DNA of 64,000 nucleotides from Allorhizobium borbori (GTDB lineage: Bacteria; Pseudomonadota; Alphaproteobacteria; Rhizobiales; Rhizobiaceae): contig NZ_JACIDU010000001.1 of assembly GCF_014196535.1 (NCBI RefSeq), positions 310,001 to 374,000 on the forward strand, read 5' to 3'. Below the pieces are notes generated by a model. That model was not told the origin of the DNA, did no database searches, and saw only the letters and a list, made by a program, of their open reading frames with translations. Below are positions 23,773 through 34,630 of this stretch, one piece after another (position 1 is the first letter of the stretch; each line of letters begins with the position of its first letter). The position numbers and the translations under genes were made by a program.

Positions 23773-26079
23773 ATGGCCGGTTCCATGGCAGGCAAGAAAA
23801 GACCATCCCAGCGTATGGAACCTTCCTTCGAGGCGGGCAGCCGCTCCGATTCCGGCAATGACTTCCGTCTCGACGCCAGCGAACGGGTGAGCGGCGGCGG
23901 GCGCGGCTCCAAACCGGCGAAATCCAAAGCGCGCAAGCAAGCTGGACAGCGGCGGGCGCGGTCCGGCGGATTGTTCGGCCTCATCCGCTTTGCCATCTAC
24001 TGGACACTTGTGCTCGGCATCTGGGGCGGCATCGGCCTTGCCGGCATTCTCGTCTATTACGGCGCGCGCATGCCGAGCGCCTCCACCTGGTCCATTCCCG
24101 AGCGCCCGCCGAACGTGAAGATCGTTTCCGTCGATGGCGATACGATTGCCAATCGCGGCGCAACCGGCGGCGAGGCGCTGTCGCTCGACGCCATGTCGCC
24201 ATACATTCCGCAGGCCGTGGTCGCCATCGAGGACCGACGCTTCTACTCGCATTTCGGCATCGATCCGCTCGGCCTTGCCCGCGCCTTCTTCAACAATCTG
24301 ACCGGCCAGCCGATCCAGGGCGGCTCGACGCTGACCCAGCAGCTTGCCAAGAACCTGTTCCTCTCTCCCGAACGCACCATCGAGCGCAAGGTGCAGGAAG
24401 TATTGCTCTCCTTCTGGCTGGAGCAGCACTACACCAAGGACCAGATTCTGGCGATGTATCTGAACCGCGTGTTCTTCGGCTCGAACGCCTATGGCGTCGA
24501 GGCGGCCTCGCGGCGCTATTTCAACAAGTCGGCCCGCGATGCCAATCTGGGCGAAGCCGCGCTTCTCGCCGGCCTTCTGAAGGCTCCGTCGCGGCTTTCA
24601 CCGGCCCGCGATCCCCAGGCGGCGGAAGCGCGCGCGCAGGTGGTTCTGGGCGTGATGCGCGATCAGGGCCTGATTACCGACAGCGAAGTAGCCTCCGCCA
24701 TGAGCCAGCCGCCGACCAAGGCCAAAAGCTTCTGGTCCGGCGCGCAATATTACGCCGCCGACATGGTGATGGACGAGGTTCAGCGGCTCATTGGCGAGGT
24801 CAAGCAGGATGTGGTCGTCGATACGACCATCGACATGGGGCTGGAACACAAGGCCGACCAGACCATTTCCAAGATTCTGAACGGCGAGGGCAAGAAGCTG
24901 GGCGCAACGCAAGCCGCCCTTGTCGCCATCGACGGCACCGGTGCGATCCGCGCCATGGTCGGCGGCAAGGATTATGCTGAAAGCCAGTTCAACCGCGCGG
25001 TAAAGGCCAAGCGCCAGCCGGGCTCGGCCTTCAAGCCGTTCGTTTATGCCACGGCACTGGAACAGGGCGTGACCCCCGATTCGATCCGCAACGACGCGCC
25101 GGTGAGGATCGGCAACTGGACGCCGGAAAACTACGAGCAAAAATATCGCGGCCCGGTGACGGTGGCCACCGCGCTCGCCAATTCGCTTAATACCATTGCG
25201 GCCCAGCTCGTGATGGAAACCGGGCCGGACAACGTGATCAAGCTGGCCCACCGCATGGGTATCGATTCGGAACTTCAGTCCAACGCCTCGATCGCGCTCG
25301 GCACGTCGGAAGTGTCACTGACGGAACTCACCTCGGCTTACGCGCCCTTCATGAATGGCGGTTACCGGGCAACGCCGCACATCATCCGGCGCATCACCGG
25401 TGCGGACGGCAAGGTGCTCTACGAAAACACATATGATAACCCGCCGCGCGTCATTTCCGGCGCCATCGCCGCCAACATGAACGCCATGCTGTCGCGCGTC
25501 ATCACCGAAGGCACCGGCAAGGCGGCAAGAATCGATGGCTGGCAGGCGGCTGGCAAGTCCGGCACGACGCAGTCCTTCCGCGACGCACTTTTCGTCGGGT
25601 ACACCTCCAACCTGACGGCGGGCATCTGGTTCGGCAATGACGACGGCACGCCGATGAAGAAGGTCACGGGTGGCGGCCTGCCGGCAAAAGCCTGGAAGGA
25701 TTTCATGACGGCGGCCCACAAGGGGCTTTCGCCTGCTCCGCTCTTCGGGCTCGGCAACGGAGGTCCCGCGCCGCTCGACGCCGCCCCGCCGCAGGACCTT
25801 CCTCCGGCGCAGGCGCCGCAGCAGACGACGATCATGGACATTATTTCCGGCGTCTTTCCGGGTGAGCGGGAAGCCCCTCCCCGGCCGGGCCTGACACCGG
25901 AACAGACCGGCGCGGTGGCACCGCTTCCGCCCGCGTCGGGCAACTTTGGCAACTTCCCTTCACCCGGCCCGATGGAGGCCAATGGCGGCCCTGTTCCGCC
26001 CGCCGATATCGGCCCCGCCCCCGGCCAGCCGCGCGGCACGCGTCCGACGACGCTGCTCGATGTCATCATGGGCAACTGA
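23773..26079 (+). CDS. Class A penicillin-binding protein (PBP1-type)
   Basis: A 768-residue bifunctional peptidoglycan synthase anchored in the inner membrane. A basic cytoplasmic tail of about 65 residues precedes one membrane segment (LIRFAIYWTLVLGIWGGIGL). The GT51 transglycosylase domain has the catalytic glutamate in AIEDRRFYSHFGID, then QGGSTLTQQLAKNLFL and RKVQEVLLSFWLE. The transpeptidase domain has SxxK (PGSAFKPF), SxN (ANSLNT) and KSGT (AAGKSGTTQ). The C-terminus is proline-rich and ends TTLLDVIMGN, a hydrophobic motif repeated earlier as TTIMDIISGVF. AGGAGG lies just before ATG 23773; the in-frame ATG at 23785 is an alternative. The sub-name (PBP1a, 1b or 1c) is left open. Confidence 0.93.
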   Translation: MAGSMAGKKRPSQRMEPSFEAGSRSDSGNDFRLDASERVSGGGRGSKPAKSKARKQAGQRRARSGGLFGLIRFAIYWTLVLGIWGGIGLAGILVYYGARMPSASTWSIPERPPNVKIVSVDGDTIANRGATGGEALSLDAMSPYIPQAVVAIEDRRFYSHFGIDPLGLARAFFNNLTGQPIQGGSTLTQQLAKNLFLSPERTIERKVQEVLLSFWLEQHYTKDQILAMYLNRVFFGSNAYGVEAASRRYFNKSARDANLGEAALLAGLLKAPSRLSPARDPQAAEARAQVVLGVMRDQGLITDSEVASAMSQPPTKAKSFWSGAQYYAADMVMDEVQRLIGEVKQDVVVDTTIDMGLEHKADQTISKILNGEGKKLGATQAALVAIDGTGAIRAMVGGKDYAESQFNRAVKAKRQPGSAFKPFVYATALEQGVTPDSIRNDAPVRIGNWTPENYEQKYRGPVTVATALANSLNTIAAQLVMETGPDNVIKLAHRMGIDSELQSNASIALGTSEVSLTELTSAYAPFMNGGYRATPHIIRRITGADGKVLYENTYDNPPRVISGAIAANMNAMLSRVITEGTGKAARIDGWQAAGKSGTTQSFRDALFVGYTSNLTAGIWFGNDDGTPMKKVTGGGLPAKAWKDFMTAAHKGLSPAPLFGLGNGGPAPLDAAPPQDLPPAQAPQQTTIMDIISGVFPGEREAPPRPGLTPEQTGAVAPLPPASGNFGNFPSPGPMEANGGPVPPADIGPAPGQPRGTRPTTLLDVIMGN

Positions 26080-26125
26080 ACATTCCAACAAGCTGAATTT
26101 TGGCCGGTTTTGAGCGCTCAAGCGC

Positions 26126-26155
26126 CTTGCAGTCCGAAAAACGGCTCCTTATATA
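26126..26155 (+). promoter_or_regulatory. Likely RpoH (sigma-32) promoter of dnaK
   Basis: CTTGCA (26126-26131) and CTTATATA (26148-26155), about 16 bases apart, resemble the alphaproteobacterial heat-shock promoter (CTTGAA-N16/18-CCTATAT-like). It lies 110 bases before the dnaK start, where a heat-shock promoter is expected. Confidence 0.55.
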
Positions 26156-26265
26156 CCCGTCATAATCGTGGCCCCGGAGGCCCCGACATCAGGACCATAC
26201 GTCAAGGGGTCGCCAGGCAAATGCCTTCAAGGGGTTCCGGCGACCTGCTTCAAGGAGAAGTAAAC

Positions 26266-28170
<1,905 letters not shown>

Positions 28171-28203
28171 GCCGAGACTCTCGTTCAAGTCTGAAACCTT
28201 GGA

Positions 28204-28236
28204 GTCCGGCTGTCTCAACAGGCAGCCGGACGTTCT
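28204..28236 (+). terminator. Attenuator hairpin between dnaK and dnaJ
   Basis: GTCCGGCTG (28204-28212) pairs with CAGCCGGAC (28223-28231), followed by GTTCTTT. It likely makes dnaJ less abundant than dnaK. Confidence 0.6.
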
Positions 28237-28254
28237 TTAAGGACAGGAATTTCC

Positions 28255-29391
28255 ATGGCAAAAGCTGATTTCTACGAAACGCTGGGCGTGAGCAAGACCG
28301 CTGACGAGAAGGAGCTGAAGAGCGCCTTCCGCAAGCTGGCCATGAAATATCACCCCGACAAGAATCCGGACGATGCGGAAGCCGAGAAGAAGTTCAAGGA
28401 AATCAACGAGGCTTACGAAACGCTGAAGGACCCGCAAAAGCGCGCGGCCTATGATCGTTACGGCCACGCCGCCTTCGAACAGGGCGGTTTCGGCGGCGGT
28501 GGCGGTGCCGGCGCGGGTGGTTTCGGCGCTGGTGGTTTCTCGGATATTTTCGAAGATATTTTCGGCGAGATGATGGGCGGCGGCCGTGGCCGCAGGGCTT
28601 CGGGCGGTCGCGAACGCGGTGCCGATCTGCGCTACAACATGGAGATCTCGCTGGAGGAAGCCTTCTCGGGCAAGACTGCGCAGATCCGTGTGCCGACCTC
28701 GATCACCTGTGATGTCTGCACCGGCACGGGCGCCAAGCCCGGCACTCAGCCGAAAACCTGCGCCACCTGCCAGGGTTCTGGCCGCGTGCGCGCCGCGCAG
28801 GGTTTATTCTCGGTCGAACGCACCTGCCCGACCTGCCACGGTCGCGGTCAGACGATTTCCGACCCCTGCACCAAGTGCAACGGTCAGGGCCGGGTGACGG
28901 AAGAGCGTTCGCTCTCGGTGAACATCCCCTCGGGCATCGAGGACGGTACGCGCATTCGCCTGCAGGGCGAAGGCGAGGCCGGCCTGCGCGGCGGACCGGC
29001 GGGCGACCTGTACATCTTCCTGTCGGTGACACCGCACGAGTTCTTCCAGCGCGATGGCGCGGACCTTTACTGCACGGTGCCGATTTCGATGACGACGGCG
29101 GCCCTTGGCGGCACATTCGACGTTTCGACGCTGGATGGAACGAAGTCGCGCGTGACGGTTCCGGAAGGCACGCAGAACGGCAAGCAGTTCCGCCTCAAGG
29201 GCAAGGGCATGCCGGTGCTGCGCTCGTCCCAGGTCGGTGATCTCTATATCCAGATCCAGATCGAGACACCGCAGAAACTGACCAAACGCCAGCGCGAACT
29301 GCTGCAGGAGTTCGAGAAGCTTTCCTCCGGCGAAAACAGCCCGGAATCCTCCGGCTTCTTCGCCCGAATGAAGGACTTCTTCGACAATTGA
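28255..29391 (+). CDS. dnaJ: Chaperone protein DnaJ (type I Hsp40)
   Basis: DnaJ delivers substrates to DnaK and stimulates its ATPase. The 378-residue protein has the J domain with HPD ([10 protein letters not shown]), and a glycine/phenylalanine-rich linker ([20 protein letters not shown]). Four zinc-binding repeats follow: [24 protein letters not shown] and CTKCNGQG. The C-terminal substrate domains come last. AAGGACAGGAATTTCC precedes the start. It is cotranscribed with dnaK through an attenuator, and is followed by a strong terminator. Confidence 0.98.
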   Translation: MAKADFYETLGVSKTADEKELKSAFRKLAMKYHPDKNPDDAEAEKKFKEINEAYETLKDPQKRAAYDRYGHAAFEQGGFGGGGGAGAGGFGAGGFSDIFEDIFGEMMGGGRGRRASGGRERGADLRYNMEISLEEAFSGKTAQIRVPTSITCDVCTGTGAKPGTQPKTCATCQGSGRVRAAQGLFSVERTCPTCHGRGQTISDPCTKCNGQGRVTEERSLSVNIPSGIEDGTRIRLQGEGEAGLRGGPAGDLYIFLSVTPHEFFQRDGADLYCTVPISMTTAALGGTFDVSTLDGTKSRVTVPEGTQNGKQFRLKGKGMPVLRSSQVGDLYIQIQIETPQKLTKRQRELLQEFEKLSSGENSPESSGFFARMKDFFDN

Positions 29392-29412
29392 TCGTAAGCG
29401 ATGCTTGCTGCC

Positions 29413-29443
29413 AGGGCCGGGGCGGAAACGCTCCGGCCTTTTT
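29413..29443 (+). terminator. Terminator of dnaJ
   Basis: GGCCGGGGCG and CGCTCCGGCC form a stem around GAAA with one mismatch, followed by TTTTT. It ends just before the stop codon of the convergent membrane protein gene at 29446. Confidence 0.8.
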
Positions 29444-29445
29444 CG

Positions 29446-29685
29446 TCAAGCCGGGCGCATGATGAAGCTGGCAAAGTGCTTCTGCACCATGGGTGCCACG
29501 AAGAAGACGATGCTGATAATCATGATCGGAGCGATGAGCAGGGTTCGTTGCCAGATGGCCCAGCCTTCGGTGAGCGGCATGACGATATAGAGCAGTACGG
29601 TAATCAGCGGATAGACCGGCAGCAGCATGGCAAGGGCCAGATGCGGCTTGGAGAGCCTGCGGATGGGAGCGGAAGGATTGCTCAT
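29446..29685 (-). CDS. Small two-helix membrane protein divergent from tetR
   Basis: A 79-residue protein with two predicted membrane segments, HLALAMLLPVYPLITVLLYIV and LLIAPIMIISIVFFVAPMVQ, separated by LTEGWAIWQ. The pattern of W in the loop and a VAP motif in the second helix recalls small DUF2798-like membrane proteins, but I do not claim the family. It is transcribed away from a TetR regulator, and their shared promoter holds a long perfect palindrome, so it is the likely target of that regulator. The frame stays open upstream as a shadow of tetR; the start at 29685 follows AAGGTTTCCCC. Confidence 0.7.
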   Translation of the reverse strand: MSNPSAPIRRLSKPHLALAMLLPVYPLITVLLYIVMPLTEGWAIWQRTLLIAPIMIISIVFFVAPMVQKHFASFIMRPA

Positions 29686-29698
29686 GGGGAAACCTTTA

Positions 29699-29744
29699 TT
29701 GAACGGAACGTTTCGTTTATATAAGAACGAAACGTTCCGTTCAA
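29699..29744. promoter_or_regulatory. TetR operator palindrome with 19-bp perfect arms
   Basis: TTGAACGGAACGTTTCGTT (29699-29717) and its exact reverse complement (29726-29744) flank TATATAAG. Each arm contains the sub-palindrome GGAACGTTTC/GAAACGTTCC. The TATA centre could serve as -10 element for both directions. It lies 14 bases from the membrane protein start and 47 bases from the tetR start. Confidence 0.8.
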
Positions 29745-29790
29745 GTCCCTTTCGTGCTATCGTCGCGAAAAATGATCCGGGAGAGAAACC

Positions 29791-30393
29791 ATGGCAGAGA
29801 TTGCGGAAAGGCCGGCGCGGCGTTCCATCGGTGCGCAGCGCAACCCCGCCAGCGAGGAGGCGATCCTTGCGGCAGCGCAGGCCGTGCTTATGGAAAACGG
29901 CCTTGCCGGCTTTTCCATCGAGGCGGTGGCGCGGCGCGCGCGGGCCGGCAAGCCGACGATCTATCGCTGGTGGCCGTCCAAGGCAGCCCTCCTCCTGGAT
30001 GTCTACCACAATCATAAGCGCACGCATTTCTCCCACGCGCCGAAGGGTAATCTGCGTGATGACCTCATCGTCTATCTGAACAACCTTTTTTCCGCCTGGC
30101 GCAATCCCACCACGGGTGCATTGTTCCGTTCCGTGGTGGCCGAGGCGCAGGCCGATGCCGACACCGCGGCGGCGCTCACAGCCTATATGGCTGACCGGCG
30201 TTGCCAAAGCAGCGCAATCGTGATCGAGGCCAAGGCACGCGGCGAGGTACGCGACGATATCGATCCGGAACTGGTGACGGAGCTTTTGTCGAGCTTCGCC
30301 TGGAGCCGGCTTCTGACCGACCGGCTGGGCGATGACGACGCCGACATCATCAAGACGGTGGACATGCTGCTTTCTGGCATTGCCAAGTCATGA
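29791..30393 (+). CDS. TetR-family transcriptional regulator
   Basis: A 200-residue regulator. The N-terminal helix-turn-helix reads SEEAILAAAQAVLMENGLAGFSIEAVARRARAGKPTIYRWWPSKAALLLDVY, typical of TetR/AcrR proteins with YRWWPSKA after the recognition helix. The C-terminal part is helical and resembles the TetR_C family found with efflux or small membrane targets. It is divergent from the 79-residue membrane protein gene and separated from it by the 46-bp palindrome, so it probably represses both itself and that gene. The inducer is unknown. Confidence 0.9.
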   Translation: MAEIAERPARRSIGAQRNPASEEAILAAAQAVLMENGLAGFSIEAVARRARAGKPTIYRWWPSKAALLLDVYHNHKRTHFSHAPKGNLRDDLIVYLNNLFSAWRNPTTGALFRSVVAEAQADADTAAALTAYMADRRCQSSAIVIEAKARGEVRDDIDPELVTELLSSFAWSRLLTDRLGDDDADIIKTVDMLLSGIAKS

Positions 30394-30454
30394 GCGGCGG
30401 TATCGCCGCTGGCACGAATAGGCTAGCACTTTCTGGCACTTCCCGATTCGGATC

Positions 30455-31588
30455 ATGACCCGCAAAGTCCATCTCAAGCGCCTGACGCTGACCGATTTCC
30501 GCAATTACGCGTCGCTGGCACTCCGCTTCGACGGCCGTCATGTCGTGCTGACCGGTGAGAACGGTGCGGGCAAGACCAATCTCATGGAAGCGGTTTCCTT
30601 CCTCTCGCCCGGACGCGGTCTGCGGCGCGCCGGCTATGACGAGGTGATCCGCAACGGCGCCAGCGCCTTCACTGTCTTTGCCGAAGTGGATGGCATGGAA
30701 GACGAGGTGTCGATCGGCACCGGCGTCGATCTTGCCGAAGAAACCCTGTCACGTCGGCTCAGGGTGAACGGTACGCCGGCGAAAAGCGCCGATGAACTGA
30801 CCGACCATCTACGCGTCCTCTGGTTGACGCCCTCCATGGACGGGCTGTTCACCGGCGGCGCCTCCGACCGGCGACGCTTTCTCGACAGGCTGGTGCTTTC
30901 ACTCGATCCGGCCCATGGCCGCCGCGCCTCCGATTTCGAGCGCGCCATGCGCAGCCGCAACAAGCTTCTTTCCGAAGGCCGCTTTGACCCCGCCTGGCTA
31001 TCCGGGCTGGAGCGGCAGATGGCCGGGCTCGGCATTGCCATGGCGCTTGCGCGGCGGGAAATGCTTGCCCTTCTGGTGACGCTGACCGAGCGCACGGCAG
31101 ACGGCGACCAACCCTTCCCGACCGCGACGCTCGCCCTTTCCGGCTTTCTCGACGATGCTCAGGGAGTGCCGGCGCTGGAACTGGAAGACCGCTACGCCGC
31201 GCTTCTGGTGGAAGGGCGCTATCGCGACGCCGCTGCCGGGCGCACGCTAGAGGGGCCGCACCGGGTCGACCTTCTGGTGCGCCACCGCGAGAAGGACATG
31301 CAGGCCGACCGCTGCTCGACCGGAGAACAGAAGGCCCTACTTGTCGGCCTCATTCTTGCCCATGCGCAACTGATTGCCGACATGACAGGCCATGCGCCCG
31401 TGCTTTTACTCGATGAGATCGCCGCCCATCTCGACGTCAACCGCCGTGCCGCCCTGTTCGACCGTATCCACGCGCTTGGCGGGCAGGCCTTCATGACAGG
31501 CACCGACCGTTCGATGTTTGCAGCCCTTGGCGAGAGGGCGCAGTATTTCACGGTGCGCGAGGCCACCGTGACGGAGGAAAGCCTGTGA
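30455..31588 (+). CDS. recF: DNA replication and repair protein RecF
   Basis: RecF is an SMC-like ATPase that loads RecA at gaps together with RecO and RecR. The 377-residue protein has LTDFRNYASLALRF, Walker A LTGENGAGKTNLMEAVSFLSPGRGLR, the RRRFLDRLVLSLDPAHGRR segment, signature CSTGEQKALLVGLILAHAQL and Walker B PVLLLDEIAAHLD, all standard for RecF. The stop overlaps moeB by four bases. In many bacteria recF sits beside dnaN, but here it heads a moeB-GNAT group. recR, its partner, lies at 45014. Confidence 0.95.
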   Translation: MTRKVHLKRLTLTDFRNYASLALRFDGRHVVLTGENGAGKTNLMEAVSFLSPGRGLRRAGYDEVIRNGASAFTVFAEVDGMEDEVSIGTGVDLAEETLSRRLRVNGTPAKSADELTDHLRVLWLTPSMDGLFTGGASDRRRFLDRLVLSLDPAHGRRASDFERAMRSRNKLLSEGRFDPAWLSGLERQMAGLGIAMALARREMLALLVTLTERTADGDQPFPTATLALSGFLDDAQGVPALELEDRYAALLVEGRYRDAAAGRTLEGPHRVDLLVRHREKDMQADRCSTGEQKALLVGLILAHAQLIADMTGHAPVLLLDEIAAHLDVNRRAALFDRIHALGGQAFMTGTDRSMFAALGERAQYFTVREATVTEESL

Positions 31589-32349
31589 GCGATGCCCTGA
31601 CCCCCGATGAGATCGAGCGCTACAAGCGCCATATCCTTCTGCCTGAAGTGGGTGGCGCAGGGCAGCAGGCGCTGAAGCGGGCGCGGGTTCTGGTGATCGG
31701 CGCAGGCGGCCTTGGCAGCCCCGTGCTGCATTATCTCGCCGCCGCCGGTGTCGGCCATCTCGGCATCGTCGATGACGATGCCGTCAGCCTCTCCAACCTG
31801 CAAAGGCAGGTGATCCACGACACCGGCACGCTCGGCACGTTGAAGACCGAAAGTGCGGCGCAGGCCATTGCCCGGCTGAACCCGCATGTGACGGTGACGC
31901 GCTTCGACGAACACTTCACGCAGGAAACGGCCCCGCGCCTTCTCTCGGGCTTCCAGCTTCTGATCGACGGGTCCGACAATTTCGACACGCGTTATGCCGC
32001 GGCCGATGCGGCGGAAACCGCGCATGTCGCGTTGGTGACGGGGGCCGTCGGGCGCTTTGACGGATCGCTGACTGTGCTAAAACCGTATGAGACCGACATT
32101 GACGGCAAACTCAACCCAGGCTTCCGCGATCTCTTCCCCGAACCGCCACCGGCAGGGCTGGTGCCCAATTGCGCGGAGACGGGTGTCGTCGGCGCGCTGA
32201 CCGGTGTGATCGGCACACTGATGGCCATGGAAGCGATCAAGCTCATCACCGGCGCAGGTGAACCGCTTGTCGGCCGGCTGCTGCTCTACGATGCGCTCTC
32301 CAGCCGTTTCGACACCATCCGCTATCGCCGCAGGAAACAGACCGCATGA
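31585..32349 (+). CDS. moeB: MoeB/ThiF-family adenylyltransferase
   Basis: The enzyme adenylates the C-terminal glycine of a sulfur carrier such as MoaD or ThiS. The 254-residue protein starts with LTPDEIERYKRHILLPEVGGAGQQALKRARVLVIGAGGLGSPVLHYLAAAGVG, the classic MoeB N-terminus. DDDAVSLSNLQRQVIHD follows, with the ATP-contacting arginine. LVPNCAETGVVGALTGVIGTLMAMEAIK holds the cysteine that can link to the carrier. The usual pair of CxxC zinc motifs is not visible and there is no rhodanese domain. MoeB is the best name, but ThiF-type service cannot be excluded. It overlaps both neighbours by ATGA. Confidence 0.85.
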   Translation: MSDALTPDEIERYKRHILLPEVGGAGQQALKRARVLVIGAGGLGSPVLHYLAAAGVGHLGIVDDDAVSLSNLQRQVIHDTGTLGTLKTESAAQAIARLNPHVTVTRFDEHFTQETAPRLLSGFQLLIDGSDNFDTRYAAADAAETAHVALVTGAVGRFDGSLTVLKPYETDIDGKLNPGFRDLFPEPPPAGLVPNCAETGVVGALTGVIGTLMAMEAIKLITGAGEPLVGRLLLYDALSSRFDTIRYRRRKQTA

Positions 32350-32822
32350 GCATCACCCTCGCCGGTATCGACCCCGACCGCTTCACCGACTGGACTGCAC
32401 TTCACGCGCTGATCATGGACGCTTTCGCCTATATGGACGGACGCATCGATCCGCCCTCGTCCGCGCACAGGCTGACGCCGGACAAACTGAAGGACAAGGC
32501 CGGCGTGGAAACCGCAATCGTCGCCACGGAGAATGGCGCGCTTCTCGGCTGCGTCTTTTGCAAGGCGGAGCCGGAAACGCTCTATATCGGCAAATTCGCG
32601 ATTTCCCCTCAAGCGCAGGGCAAGGGTCTTGGTCGCCTGCTGCTGGCGGCAGCAGAGGCGCGTGCCCGCGAACTCGGCCTGTCGGCGCTCAGGCTCGAAA
32701 CCCGCATCGAGCTTACCGACAACCACGCGGTGTTTGGCAAGTGGGGCTTCGTCAAGACCGCAGAAAACGCCCATGCCGGCTATGACCGCCCGACCTCCAT
32801 CGAGATGAAAAAGGCGCTCTGA
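32346..32822 (+). CDS. GNAT-family N-acetyltransferase
   Basis: A 158-residue acetyltransferase. The acetyl-CoA binding motif A reads LYIGKFAISPQAQGKGLGRLLLAAAEARARELG, with QGKGLG as the pyrophosphate loop. LRLETRIELTDNHAVFGKWGFVKT is motif B, and the protein ends YDRPTSIEMKKAL. The start overlaps moeB by four bases, so it is the last gene of the recF-moeB operon. The substrate cannot be inferred from sequence or context. Confidence 0.88.
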   Translation: MSITLAGIDPDRFTDWTALHALIMDAFAYMDGRIDPPSSAHRLTPDKLKDKAGVETAIVATENGALLGCVFCKAEPETLYIGKFAISPQAQGKGLGRLLLAAAEARARELGLSALRLETRIELTDNHAVFGKWGFVKTAENAHAGYDRPTSIEMKKAL

Positions 32823-32880
32823 CACCTCAAGACCTGGACGCATCGTTTCGACTTCGCGGCCATGGCGCTTGTATGCGTGG

Positions 32881-33885
32881 TTATACCCGCACCGGCAGAA
32901 CGCGGTTCGGCGGGCGATGACCGTCATAGAAGGTGCGGATGTTGATCACCACCTTCTCGCCCATATCGACGCGGCCTTCGATGGTGGCCGAGCCCATATG
33001 CGGCAGAAGCACGACCTTGCCTTCGGCAGATAGCTTCACCAGCTTCGGGTTGATGGCGGGGGCGCTTTCGAAAACATCGAGGCCGGCACCGGCAATCTTG
33101 CCTTCGCGCAGCGCCTGGATCATCGCCGCTTCATCGATGATATCGCCGCGCGCCGTGTTGACGATGTAGCTCGTGGGCTGCAGCAGCGCGAGGCGGCGGG
33201 CCGACAGGAGATGGAAGGTCGCGGGCGTCGAGGGGCAGTTCACCGAAACGATATCGACGCGGGCCAGCATCTGGTCGAGGCTTTCCCAATAGGTCGCATT
33301 CAGCTCCTGTTCCGTGGCCGGATTGACGCGCTTGCGATTGTGATAATGTATCGAAAGACCAAAGGCCTTGGCGCGGCGGGCGACGGCGGTGCCGATGCGA
33401 CCCATGCCGATGATGCCGATCTGCTTGCCCCAGATGCGGCGACCGAGCATCCAGGTCGGCGACCAGCCGGCCCAGTCGCCGGGTGTATCGGTAAGGAGGC
33501 GCGCACCTTCCGCCAGCCGGCGCGGCACGGCGAGGATGAGCGCCATGGTCATGTCGGCCGTATCCTCGGTCAGCACGTTCGGGGTGTTGGTGACGGTGAT
33601 GCCCTTGCGGGTCGCGGCTTCGACATCGATCTGGTCGGTGCCGTTGGAAAAACAGGCGATGAGCTTGAGATCGGGACCGGCCTGCTCGATGAGTTCGGCA
33701 TCGATGCGGTCACCGACGGTCGGCACGATTACATCGGCCTCACGCATGGCGGCAGCCAGCTCCGCGCGGGTACGGGGGTGGTCATCGGCGTTGACCTCGA
33801 CGTCGAACAGCTCGCTCATGCGCGCTTCCACCGCCTCGGGCAGTTTGCGGGTGATATAGACCCTCGGACGTTTCTTGTTCGCCAT
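32881..33885 (-). CDS. D-2-hydroxyacid dehydrogenase (glyoxylate/hydroxypyruvate reductase type)
   Basis: A 334-residue NAD(P)-dependent dehydrogenase of the D-isomer 2-hydroxyacid family. The Rossmann fingerprint is IGIIGMGRIGTAVARRAKAFG, followed by HYHNRKR, which suggests NADP preference. The catalytic arginine lies in VNTARGDIIDEAAM, the glutamate in AGLDVFESAP and the histidine in VVLLPHMGSAT. The wording is closest to glyoxylate reductase/GyaR proteins, though substrate choice is uncertain in this family. The start chosen is ATG 33885; a GTG at 33897 is less likely. It is divergent from the SH3 protein gene. Confidence 0.88.
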   Translation of the reverse strand: MANKKRPRVYITRKLPEAVEARMSELFDVEVNADDHPRTRAELAAAMREADVIVPTVGDRIDAELIEQAGPDLKLIACFSNGTDQIDVEAATRKGITVTNTPNVLTEDTADMTMALILAVPRRLAEGARLLTDTPGDWAGWSPTWMLGRRIWGKQIGIIGMGRIGTAVARRAKAFGLSIHYHNRKRVNPATEQELNATYWESLDQMLARVDIVSVNCPSTPATFHLLSARRLALLQPTSYIVNTARGDIIDEAAMIQALREGKIAGAGLDVFESAPAINPKLVKLSAEGKVVLLPHMGSATIEGRVDMGEKVVINIRTFYDGHRPPNRVLPVRV

Positions 33886-34083
33886 GGCGTTTCGCACCCC
33901 CGAATTTAGAGGTCATTAACCAGAATGACCGAATATTAAGCCGTTATGGGCGTTTTCTACCAGACCCTTCGGGGAAGACAACAAAACTCGTGGTGTTGCG
34001 AACGGTTTTGGGGTCGCACCCTCGGATGAAGGTCGGTTCGGGCGCTCGCAAATCCAGGTTCAAGACCGAAGAGTGATCCAAGA

Positions 34084-34614
34084 ATGCGCCGCGCGATTTT
34101 CCGTTCCTGCCTCGCTTTCGCCCTCGCGCTTGCCGCCTTTGCCTCGACCGCCGAGGCGCAGAATGCCAAGGGAGCGAGCGGATTGCCGCTGCCGCGTTTC
34201 GTGAGCCTGAAATCGAAGCGCGTCAACCTGCGCGTCGGCCCCAGCACGGATTATGCGACCTCGTGGATGTATACCCGCGCGGGCCTGCCGGTGGAAATCA
34301 CCCAGGAATACGAGAACTGGCGCAAGATTCGCGATGCAGACGGCACCGAGGGCTGGGTGAACCAGTCGCTGCTTTCGGGCGAGCGCATGGCCGTGGCCGC
34401 CCCGTGGATGCGCGGCAAGGGCGACAACATCTATGTCAACCTTCGCCGCGACCCACAGGCCAATTCGACCATCACCGCCCGTCTTGAGCCGGGCGTGATT
34501 TTCAAGATTGCCGAGTGCACCGGCGAATGGTGCAAGGCCCAGGCCGAAGGCAATGAAGGCTGGGTGGCGCAGGGCGAGATCTGGGGCGCCTATCCCGGCG
34601 AAGCGTTCAAGTAA
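34084..34614 (+). CDS. Secreted SH3-domain protein
   Basis: A 176-residue exported protein with a signal peptide (MRRAIFRSCLAFALALAAFA, cleavage likely after AEA near residue 23). Two bacterial SH3 domains follow. The first reads VSLKSKRVNLRVGPSTDYATSWMYTRAGLPVEITQEYENWRKIRD and ends GWVNQSLLSG. The second begins NIYVNLRRDPQANSTITARLEPGVIFKI and ends GWVAQGEIWG. Such proteins often bind peptidoglycan in the periplasm, but no catalytic domain is present, so the role is open. It is convergent with the adenosine kinase gene 16 bp downstream. Confidence 0.85.
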   Translation: MRRAIFRSCLAFALALAAFASTAEAQNAKGASGLPLPRFVSLKSKRVNLRVGPSTDYATSWMYTRAGLPVEITQEYENWRKIRDADGTEGWVNQSLLSGERMAVAAPWMRGKGDNIYVNLRRDPQANSTITARLEPGVIFKIAECTGEWCKAQAEGNEGWVAQGEIWGAYPGEAFK

Positions 34615-34630
34615 CGCCCCCTCCTGCTCC

